This document shows positions 7,516-14,192 of a stretch of 20,084 nt of DNA, piece by piece. How positions within the stretch are numbered: position 1 is the first letter of the stretch; each line of letters starts with the position of its first letter. A program made the translations under genes and the position numbers. Source of the stretch: Chloroflexota bacterium (GTDB taxonomy: Bacteria > Chloroflexota > Anaerolineae > Anaerolineales > DRMV01); NCBI GenBank assembly GCA_013153135.1, contig JAADFA010000052.1:1-20084 (forward strand). Direction: 5' to 3'. The notes beneath the pieces are model-generated. The model had not been told where the DNA came from. It saw only the letters and a program-made list of their open reading frames with translations, and did no database searches.

Positions 7516-8589
7516 ATGACCCCACCCCCATGGGACGACTTGCGCTTGAAGGTACACATCTTGCTCTTCGACATTCGCATGACCACGCCGGTGCGGCTGC
7601 CGCCGTTCAAGGGCTCCGCGCTGCGGGGGGCCTGGAAGGGCGTGCTCACCCGGGCCTATTGTCCGGCCACGCCCGAGGAACGTCAGCGACCCGGGCACGC
7701 GGACGCCTGCCCTGCATGCTACCTGACCGAGCGCGAGAACGACCCCGAGGCCCGCAAGCCCTATGCTCTACGCCCGCCGCTGACGCACGAAACCGACTTC
7801 CCCCCAGGGGCCACGCTGCGCTGGGGCATGGTGCTCTTCGGCCCAGCATGGTTGTTGCTCTCCTACATCTTCAGCACGGTTCACGATATGGGCCACGTCG
7901 CGGGCATCGGCCACCAACCCGGCAAAAAAGGCGCCCGGGGCCGGTTTGAGCTCACCACCGCCTACGCGGAGCACCCCTTCCGCCCTCATCATCGCGAGAT
8001 TATCTACACCAAAGAACGCCCCCTGGTCATCACGCCCCAAAATGGCGCGGTTACCCTCGAGGACGTGCGCCGCGAAAGCCAGCGCCGTTTGGCCGCGATG
8101 TCCGAGGACGAGCCCATCGTGCGTTTGCGCTTCCGTACCCCTACCCGCATTGTGCACCAAAAGAAACTCGTCAAGGCCGGAAAGTTCGCGTTCGCGCCCT
8201 TCTTCCAGCGCTTGCTCGAGCGCCTCTACATGTTGGCCCACGATTTTGGCGATCCGCCGCTTGAGGATGCACGGGGCCGCTTGCGCGAGGCCATGACCGC
8301 CGTACGTCCCCTGGCCGAGCGCGTGCACGTCGAGGAAGACCGCACCTGGTGGTGGGACTACAAGGGCTATTCCAGCCGACTGAAGCGAGCCCAGCCCATG
8401 GGGGGCTTGATGGGCGAAGTGGTTTTACGCGCGCCCAAGGCCGTATGGGAAGCCCTTATGGTGCCCCTGGTATGGGGCGAAGTCGCTCACGTCGGCAAGA
8501 ACGCGGTCAAGGGGCAGGGGTGGTATGCGTTGAGCGGGGCGTGGGGAACAGGAAGCGGGAAGGCTAGGAGCGAGAAGCGGGGCAGATGA
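7516..8589 (+). CDS. cas6: Cas6 pre-crRNA processing endoribonuclease (RAMP)
   Basis: Cas6 cuts the long array transcript within each repeat to give crRNAs. This 357-residue protein matches the larger Cas6 family with the C-terminal Cas6 domain (Pfam CRISPR_Cas6 type). Near the start are PPFKGSALRGAW and cysteines 49, 65 and 68 in the pattern C-x15-C-x2-C, typical of the N-terminal RAMP fold of this group. FRTPTRIVHQKK (about 206-217) begins the second RAMP domain. GEVVLRA and then WGEVAHVGKNAVKGQGWY (near 319-340) form the glycine-rich RNA-binding loop. The catalytic residue cannot be assigned by eye. AGGAGG precedes the ATG and the gene starts 10 bp after cas3. The last 15 residues are a basic tail that looks dispensable. 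This Cas6 type also serves type III systems, so it could be shared. Confidence 0.88.
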   Translation: MTPPPWDDLRLKVHILLFDIRMTTPVRLPPFKGSALRGAWKGVLTRAYCPATPEERQRPGHADACPACYLTERENDPEARKPYALRPPLTHETDFPPGATLRWGMVLFGPAWLLLSYIFSTVHDMGHVAGIGHQPGKKGARGRFELTTAYAEHPFRPHHREIIYTKERPLVITPQNGAVTLEDVRRESQRRLAAMSEDEPIVRLRFRTPTRIVHQKKLVKAGKFAFAPFFQRLLERLYMLAHDFGDPPLEDARGRLREAMTAVRPLAERVHVEEDRTWWWDYKGYSSRLKRAQPMGGLMGEVVLRAPKAVWEALMVPLVWGEVAHVGKNAVKGQGWYALSGAWGTGSGKARSEKRGR

Positions 8590-8621
8590 GGGATGACCAC
8601 GCATAGCAAAGAGGGGGTCAG

Positions 8622-9659
8622 ATGGCCATCGTACAGCACCTCATTCTGACTGAGCCCGGCCTGCACGTGGGCAAGTATTCAGGGCGCTTGCGCGTCACGC
8701 GCATCAAAGCCCGGGAGCGCGTGCTGGATGCGCCGCTGGTGCACCTCCAGAGCGTGCTCATCGCGTCGCGCGGGGTGAGCATCAGCAGCGACGCGATCCA
8801 CGAATGTGTCACCCGGGGCATTCCGGTGTATTTTGTGCGCGGGGCGGGTCAACCGTACGGCACGCTTTACAGCGCGCACATGGTCGGCACCATCGAGACC
8901 CGCCGCGCGCAGCTGCGGGCCTACGAGGATGAGCGAGGTCGGCATCTCGCCCTGGCCTTCGCGCGCGGCAAACTGCAGAACCAAGAATCCCTGCTGCGCT
9001 ATGCGGCGCGCTATCGCAAGACGCAAGACCCCGACGCGTATCAGGCCATTCTGCAAGCCGCGGCCGATATCCGCGGGGCCCTGACCGAACTCGACCGGCT
9101 CGCGCAAGAAGCCCTCGACCTGGAGGGCCTGCGAGGTCGGCTGATGGCGCTGGAAGGCCGCGCGGCCCAACACTATTGGCGAGGGTTTCGCCACCTATTG
9201 CCGCCCGAGCCGCCCTGGCCGGGTCGCCAGGGCCGCGGGGCGCAGGACCCCATCAACCGGGCCCTCAATTACGGCTACGGCATCCTTTACGGCGTGGTCG
9301 AGCGCGCCCTGCTTTTGGCCGGTCTCGACCCCTACGCAGGCTATCTGCACACCGACCGCCCAGGCAAACCCAGCCTGGTACTCGACCTGATTGAAGAATT
9401 CCGCGCGCCCGCGGTCGACCGCACCATCCTCGCCTACACGAACAAAGGCCGGCCCCTCGTGCTGGACGAGCAAGGCCAATTCCCACCCTCGGTGCGCAAA
9501 ACCCTGGCCGAGGCCGTGTTCGAACAGCTTGACCGGCTTTATAAGTACCAGGGCCAACGCCTGCGGCTCGAAAGCATCATCCAGCGCCAGGCCCGCGCCG
9601 TCGCCCGTTATGTGCGAAATCCCGAACCTGCCTATACGCCCTTTGTCTTCCGCTGGTGA
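8622..9659 (+). CDS. cas1: Cas1 integrase
   Basis: Cas1 with Cas2 integrates new spacers at the leader end of the array. It is 345 residues, normal for the family. Active-site residues are present: E178 in LEGRAAQHYW, H243 in GYLHTDRPGKPS, and D255 and E258 in DLIEEFR. The N-terminal beta domain and the helical C-terminal domain are both complete. The ATG has GAGGGGG 5 nt upstream, which decides the start. It follows cas6 by 32 bp and is 75 bp before cas2. Likely functional. Confidence 0.96.
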   Translation: MAIVQHLILTEPGLHVGKYSGRLRVTRIKARERVLDAPLVHLQSVLIASRGVSISSDAIHECVTRGIPVYFVRGAGQPYGTLYSAHMVGTIETRRAQLRAYEDERGRHLALAFARGKLQNQESLLRYAARYRKTQDPDAYQAILQAAADIRGALTELDRLAQEALDLEGLRGRLMALEGRAAQHYWRGFRHLLPPEPPWPGRQGRGAQDPINRALNYGYGILYGVVERALLLAGLDPYAGYLHTDRPGKPSLVLDLIEEFRAPAVDRTILAYTNKGRPLVLDEQGQFPPSVRKTLAEAVFEQLDRLYKYQGQRLRLESIIQRQARAVARYVRNPEPAYTPFVFRW

Positions 9660-9734
9660 GGATAGGAAAGGGCCAAAGATGTAAAAAAGCCATGGCTACA
9701 CGAATCAGTTGTAAGGGTCATGAGGAGGGCTCGA

Positions 9735-9995
9735 ATGCGCTACTTGCTCGTCTACGACATCCCGGATGACCGTATACGAACCAAAGTGGCGGACTTCTGC
9801 CTCGATTACGGCCTGGACCGGGTCCAATATAGCGCGTTTATCGGCCGCCTCAGCCGGAGCCTGATGGATGAACTCGTCCAAAAAATTCAACGCAAGATCG
9901 GCTCCCAGCCCGCCAAGATCCTCGTGGTCCCCATCCCCAACGACGCATGGCGCCAGCGCGTCGAAATTGTGCAAGAGGCCGAGGCCGATGACTGA
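9735..9995 (+). CDS. cas2: Cas2 adaptation protein
   Basis: Cas2 bridges two Cas1 dimers in the spacer integrase. The 86-residue product starts MRYLLVYDIPDD, with the conserved aspartate at D8, and has the ferredoxin-like pattern of the family (DYGLDRVQYSAFIG, then ILVVPIP). ATG 9735 was chosen over in-frame ATG 9720 because GGAGGG (9723-9728) sits correctly before it and MRYLLVYD is the usual family beginning. The end overlaps the cas4 start by 8 bp, so the two are translationally coupled. Confidence 0.95.
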   Translation: MRYLLVYDIPDDRIRTKVADFCLDYGLDRVQYSAFIGRLSRSLMDELVQKIQRKIGSQPAKILVVPIPNDAWRQRVEIVQEAEADD

Positions 9996-10653
9996 ATTCC
10001 GTCTCTGGCAACCACCGCCCAGCGCCGAATCGCCCGAGACCGACCCAGACGCGCCCCAGCCCCTGAACCTGGACGCGGGGCCCTGGGTCCTCCGGGTGCT
10101 CGATATCAAGCAATGGGCCTACTGCCCGCGCATCGTGTACTTTACCTACACGCTCCCCACCCCGCGCGCAACCCCGTACAAGATGGAGGAAGGGGCCCGG
10201 GTGCACGAGCACCTGCGCGAACGATGGAAAGCCCGGGGCCTCCCGCGCCGCTTGCCGCGCGGCGAGGTTTGGTGGGATGTTCCCTTGTGGGCGCCCGAGC
10301 TCGGCCTCAGCGGCAAGCTCGACCTCCTCATTCTGCCCGATGAAACCACGGCCATCCCGGTGGACCTTAAACATGCGCGCCGTTCGTTCCCGGGCTGGAA
10401 GCTGCAACTTGCGGCTTACGCCTGGCTCGTAGAGCACCTCTTTGGCCGCACTGTGCCCGAAGGCTATCTCTACCTGACCCGCCCCCGCAAGGCCGAGCAC
10501 GTACGCATGACCGCGCGCTTGCGTCAGCGCGTACGCCGCCTGGTGGATGAAATTCGCACGGCCATTGAGCAACGCACCGTACCACCCGCGACCCGCCAGC
10601 GAGGGCGATGCGTGAATTGCGAGTTTCGCCGCTTTTGCAACGACGTGTTCTGA
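9988..10653 (+). CDS. cas4: Cas4 iron-sulfur exonuclease
   Basis: Cas4 trims prespacers and selects those with a PAM. It is a RecB-family nuclease of 221 residues. Nuclease motifs: GKLDLL with D112, VDLKHAR with D126 and K128, and QLAAYAWL with Q140 and Y144. Four cysteines that would hold the 4Fe-4S cluster are C46 in YCPR and C208, C211 and C217 near the end (RCVNCEFRRFC). The N-terminus has an unusual proline- and acid-rich stretch of about 30 residues before the first conserved strand. The ATG overlaps the cas2 stop, which fixes the start by context. It is the last gene of the operon. Confidence 0.94.
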   Translation: MTEFRLWQPPPSAESPETDPDAPQPLNLDAGPWVLRVLDIKQWAYCPRIVYFTYTLPTPRATPYKMEEGARVHEHLRERWKARGLPRRLPRGEVWWDVPLWAPELGLSGKLDLLILPDETTAIPVDLKHARRSFPGWKLQLAAYAWLVEHLFGRTVPEGYLYLTRPRKAEHVRMTARLRQRVRRLVDEIRTAIEQRTVPPATRQRGRCVNCEFRRFCNDVF

Positions 10654-10700
10654 GCATGCAGGAGGGCGAGCCCCTGACCAACAGCCACGCGCGACGCCAT

Positions 10701-10736
10701 TAAAAAGCGCCCGGCCCAAGCACATGCTCGGGCCGG
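10701..10736 (-). terminator. Hairpin terminator between convergent cas4 and the Rel-VKOR cluster
   Basis: CCGGCCCAAG and CTCGGGCCGG (10711-10720 and 10727-10736) form a stem with one mismatch and a 6-nt loop. Read on the - strand it is followed by GCGC and TTTTT (10706-10702), a standard intrinsic terminator for the small acidic-tail gene. On the + strand the tail is only TTTAAG, so it may also stop the cas operon, less efficiently. Confidence 0.7.
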
Positions 10737-10774
10737 TTTAAGGTCATCCTCCAGGCCTTGGCCACCTGGATGGC

Positions 10775-10990
10775 TTAAAAGTCGTCCTCATCCCACAGGT
10801 CATCGTCGCCCAGCTCTTCCACGATGAGGTCGTCGTCCCATTCGTCCGCGTCGTCAGTTTCGTTGAGGAATTCACCTGCCGGTTTGTACGTCAGGCAGCC
10901 CTCGTTCGGGTCGAGCTCGACCACCGCGGCCGAGCAATACCCTTCCTCGAGGAAGATGCAATCTTCGTAATAACACCGAATACGGGGCAT
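10775..10990 (-). CDS. Small cysteine-rich protein with acidic tail, function unknown
   Basis: A 71-residue protein. Cysteines 6, 11, 19 and 32 are spaced C-x4-C-x7-C-x12-C in the first half, a probable zinc or disulfide knuckle vaguely like the DUF1540 pattern. The second half is almost all Asp, Glu and Trp (for example DDADEWDDD and DDDLWDEDDF). ATG 10990 was chosen because GGAGGAAGGGGGAAAG lies directly before it; an upstream ATG at 11020 has no such site. It is 26 bp after the VKOR gene and probably in its operon. A disulfide-forming neighbour makes a redox role for the cysteines conceivable, but that is inference. Real gene likely; function unrecognised. Confidence 0.68.
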   Translation of the reverse strand: MPRIRCYYEDCIFLEEGYCSAAVVELDPNEGCLTYKPAGEFLNETDDADEWDDDLIVEELGDDDLWDEDDF

Positions 10991-11016
10991 CTTTCCCCCT
11001 CCTTCCTCCGTAGAGT

Positions 11017-11469
11017 TCAAGGCATATCTACTTCCTCAGGTTCGGCCTGGAGCACCCGAATCATAGCCAAAACCCACAGAAAAAGCAAGGTCACAGCCGA
11101 CACAACACAGAAGGGGCAGATGGCTTTGATAATGGCGAGTTCGACATACGTCAAGTACGCGGAGTATAACACCCCGAAGAGGGTAATGCCAAAGACCGCG
11201 TACCGGGCGTACGTCGCCCGCGTCGCGTCCAGTCGGGGTTCCATCCATAGCAAACCCAAAATCGCCAAGTAGGTGAGCGCGCCGAACAGCGCGATGGGCA
11301 CGCCGAAGAGTTCCGCGTATGGGCTGCTGTTGACGACATCGCAGCCACCCACACCGCACGTCGCGTGCGCGAATTTAAGCCACGTCAAATACGAGGCATC
11401 TGCCAAGCCGAGGAGCGCCAGGCCCAACATGATGCCACGCCAACGGTCGGTCGTTGCCGTCGTTGTCAT
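11017..11469 (-). CDS. VKOR-family thiol:quinone oxidoreductase
   Basis: Vitamin K epoxide reductase family proteins replace DsbB in many bacteria: they pass electrons from a DsbA-like partner to quinone and so drive disulfide formation outside the membrane. The 150-residue protein has four to five hydrophobic helices. The loop pair C38 and C43 (CGVGGCDVV) is followed by the conserved S49 (SSPYAELFGVP), and the active CxxC is C118-P-F-C121. All four cysteines and the serine are present. No thioredoxin domain is fused, so a separate partner is needed; none is in the window. GGAGG lies before the ATG. It is 71 bp downstream of rel on the same strand. Confidence 0.92.
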   Translation of the reverse strand: MTTTATTDRWRGIMLGLALLGLADASYLTWLKFAHATCGVGGCDVVNSSPYAELFGVPIALFGALTYLAILGLLWMEPRLDATRATYARYAVFGITLFGVLYSAYLTYVELAIIKAICPFCVVSAVTLLFLWVLAMIRVLQAEPEEVDMP

Positions 11470-11540
11470 GGTGTACCTCCTGAAACCTCGCCGTAGGCCA
11501 TCTGTGGCCCAGGCGGGATGAACGTGATGGCCCGCAGGCG

Positions 11541-14051
11541 TTACGCGCGGCCGTTCAATCGATGGCGTTTACGCAGCTCCGGACGGCCATTCTGACCGCC
11601 CACGCGATATACCTTGTAAATGTTCTCCACTTCTTCCAAGCGGCGAATGATGCGACTAAGGTGCTGCAGATCCCGGATCTCCAAGGCCAGTTCGATGAGC
11701 ACCCGGCCCTGGGAGATGGGCTGCACGTGAGCCTGCACAATGTTACTATCTTCTGCGGCGATGATACCCGTCATATCGCGCAGCAAGCCTTTGCGGTCGA
11801 CCGCGTGGACGTGCACACGGACAACCACGCCCTCGTGCCGTGCCTGATGGCTCCAGCTTACCTGGATGAACCGTTCGGGGCGTCGGGCCTTAAGGTTAAG
11901 CGCGGTGGGGCAATCCGCGCGGTGGATGGAGACCCCTCGACCGTCGCTGGTGACGTAGCCCACAATGGGCTCGCCCGGCACAGGATTGCAACAACGGGCA
12001 AAACGGTATTTCATACCCGTAAGACCGTCAATTTGCACGTGTTCGTCCGAAGTAGGGCGACGGCGCGGTCGAGCGGTGAACAGCTCCGTATCCTGTTCGG
12101 CTTCCTCTTCAATTTGGGGTTTGACTTGGGGCCACAAAGCCTCGGCGACCTTAGCGACTTCGAGCTCGCCGCCGCCGATGGCTGTGTAGAGGTCCGCGAG
12201 GTTGCTAAAGCCCAACTCGCGTGCGAGATCGTCGGTCAACACGCTGCGCGGGAGCCCCCAGCGTTGCAGCTCGTGGTGCAAAATGCGTTGCCCTTCCTCC
12301 AGCTTGCGCTGGCGGTCTTGCTTGCGGAACCATTGGCGGATCTTCGCGCGGGCGCGCTGGGTGACCACATAGCCCAGTTCAGGATTGAGCCAATCGCGGC
12401 TCGGCCCGCCCCCCCGTGGCCCGGTAATGATTTCGACCAAGTCACCTGACTTGAGCTTATAATTAAGAGGTACAATGCGGCCGTTCACCCGCGCACCCCG
12501 GCACCGGTGCCCGACTTCGGTATGGATTTTGTACGCAAAATCAATAGGTGTTGCACCTTTAGGCAGATCGATAATATCACCTTTAGGTGTATAGACAAAA
12601 ATACGATCCGCAAAAACATCGGTTTGCACGCCGTTGACAAACTCCTCATCGCCCACTTCCCGTTGCCATTCCACCAGCTGTTGGCGGAACCACTGGATTT
12701 TATGGGCCAGCTGCAACGCGGCTCGCTCTTCGGGCGAGAGATTCGCCATAGCCGCAGGGTTCGCGGTCGCGCCTTGGGTGACTTTGCGCATCGCGTCTTG
12801 CCAGCGCTGGACCCAATCCTCAGACCACGTGCCCGCCTCTTTGTAACGCCAATGTGCGGCCAGACCCAGCTCGGCCGCGTCGTGCATCTGCTGCGTCCGG
12901 ATCTGCACCTCGAGGGGGCGGTTATCTTCGAACATTACCGTCGTGTGCAGCGATTGATATTGATTGTCCTTGGGATTCGCAATGTAATCATCAAATTCTC
13001 CGGGGATAGGGCGCCATTGCGAATGAATCACGCCTAAAATGGTGTAGCACATGCCCGTCGCCTGACGTTCCGCCTCTTCCTGCCCCACCTGGGCGATAAA
13101 TTCGTCCTTAGGCTTGACGATGATGCGCACCCCGCGTAGGTCCAAAATGCGTTCCAGGGGCAGGCCTTTACGCTGCATCTTGCGCCAAATGGAGTAAATA
13201 TGCTTTGGGCGGCCGCTAATTTGGAACTCAAAGTTTTCAAAGCCTGGCAAGCGCGTACGCTGTTCCCGAAGCACCTGGCGCACACGATCGACGATCTTTT
13301 GCACCATGCGCTCCCGTTGCGAGCGACGCTCCCGCAGGAATTTTGCAATGCGGCGATATTCCTCAGGATTGAGATAGCGCATGCTGAGGTCTTCCAGCTC
13401 CCATTTGATCTTCCAAATGCCGAGACGATTGGCCAATGGCGCGAAGATGTTAAGAGTCTCTTGGGCAATGCGTCGCTGTTTCGCCTCGGGTAGCGCGGCC
13501 AAGGTGCGCATGTTATGCAGGCGGTCGGCCAATTTGATAAAGATGACCTCGGGGTCCTGCAACATGGCCAAGATCATCTTACGAATGTTGGCATATGTAA
13601 GCGCACGGCGCCGTTGTTGCGCCCGGCGCCGTGCGTCATCCGATTCCCCTTCTTCGAGGCGACGGCTCACCCGCGGGAGCTGCGCGCTCAACTTGGTGAC
13701 ACCGTCGACGAACCGAGCGATATCCTCCCCAAATTCTTCCCGCAGTTGCTCCAACGTGACCGAGGTGTCTTCCACCACATCGTGCAACAGTGCAGCCGCT
13801 ACCGCCTCCGGCCGCGGGTACAGATCCGCAACAATCTTAGCCACCTCAATGCAGTGGATCACATAAGGCTCGCCTGAGCTACGGCGTTGTCCTTGGTGAG
13901 CTTTGCGAGCAAAGTGGAACGCGCGTTCAATCAAGGCCCGATCGCGATATGTATACGATGCGGGCAGAGCGGCTATAAGACTTTGAAACCGCGCCTCAAT
14001 CAACGCCTCATCTTCCATACGGTGGTCATCCAAATCGGTTGATTCACGCAT
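11541..14051 (-). CDS. rel: Bifunctional (p)ppGpp synthetase/hydrolase Rel
   Basis: Makes and degrades the stringent-response alarmone (p)ppGpp. It is 836 residues with the full Rel/SpoT layout. Hydrolase HD domain: HDVVEDT with H90 and D91. Synthetase domain: GRPKHIYSIWRKM around 280-292, DLRGVRI, and E381 in EVQIRT. TGS domain is about 482-545 (FVYTPKGDIIDLPKG). Zinc-finger region: C687-C688 and C714, with H710. C-terminal ACT domain is about 742-818. Hydrolase and synthetase signatures are both intact, so it is bifunctional rather than RelA-only. ATG 14051 was chosen because GGAGGTCACG stands directly before it; the frame runs on upstream to 14168, but that part would overlap the divergent promoter and looks non-coding. 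The VKOR gene follows downstream. Confidence 0.95.
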   Translation of the reverse strand: MRESTDLDDHRMEDEALIEARFQSLIAALPASYTYRDRALIERAFHFARKAHQGQRRSSGEPYVIHCIEVAKIVADLYPRPEAVAAALLHDVVEDTSVTLEQLREEFGEDIARFVDGVTKLSAQLPRVSRRLEEGESDDARRRAQQRRRALTYANIRKMILAMLQDPEVIFIKLADRLHNMRTLAALPEAKQRRIAQETLNIFAPLANRLGIWKIKWELEDLSMRYLNPEEYRRIAKFLRERRSQRERMVQKIVDRVRQVLREQRTRLPGFENFEFQISGRPKHIYSIWRKMQRKGLPLERILDLRGVRIIVKPKDEFIAQVGQEEAERQATGMCYTILGVIHSQWRPIPGEFDDYIANPKDNQYQSLHTTVMFEDNRPLEVQIRTQQMHDAAELGLAAHWRYKEAGTWSEDWVQRWQDAMRKVTQGATANPAAMANLSPEERAALQLAHKIQWFRQQLVEWQREVGDEEFVNGVQTDVFADRIFVYTPKGDIIDLPKGATPIDFAYKIHTEVGHRCRGARVNGRIVPLNYKLKSGDLVEIITGPRGGGPSRDWLNPELGYVVTQRARAKIRQWFRKQDRQRKLEEGQRILHHELQRWGLPRSVLTDDLARELGFSNLADLYTAIGGGELEVAKVAEALWPQVKPQIEEEAEQDTELFTARPRRRPTSDEHVQIDGLTGMKYRFARCCNPVPGEPIVGYVTSDGRGVSIHRADCPTALNLKARRPERFIQVSWSHQARHEGVVVRVHVHAVDRKGLLRDMTGIIAAEDSNIVQAHVQPISQGRVLIELALEIRDLQHLSRIIRRLEEVENIYKVYRVGGQNGRPELRKRHRLNGRA

Positions 14052-14081
14052 CGTGACCTCCTGGGGCTCGTTCCAGCGGGC

Positions 14082-14121
14082 CAAACGAACGTTTGACAAC
14101 CCAAGAGCCTTGCGGTATCCT
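14082..14121 (+). promoter_or_regulatory. Promoter of the GNAT-ABC-ASCH gene with overlapping inverted repeat
   Basis: TTGACA (14093-14098), 17 nt, then TATCCT (14116-14121): perfect -35 and good spacing, with a 4/6 match at -10. Predicted transcription start is near 14128, about 65 nt before the ATG. CAAACG-AA-CGTTTG (14082-14095) is a perfect 6-bp inverted repeat whose right arm overlaps the -35 box, a classic place for a repressor operator. The repeat also lies in the leader of rel on the other strand. Confidence 0.6.
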
Positions 14122-14192
14122 GCGTAGGGATTTGTTTTAAGTGTACAGGAAAGCGCGCCGCCGCGCACACAAACCCAGCAGGAGGGCCAGGG

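Noticed and set aside
10654..10700. A further small gene after cas4 (GGAGGGCGAGCCCCTG region)
   Set aside because: A ribosome-like site exists, but no open frame of useful length follows before the terminator.
14052..14168. N-terminal extension of Rel by 39 residues
   Set aside because: The frame is open, but ATG 14051 has a strong GGAGGT site, and the extension would overlap the divergent promoter and palindrome.
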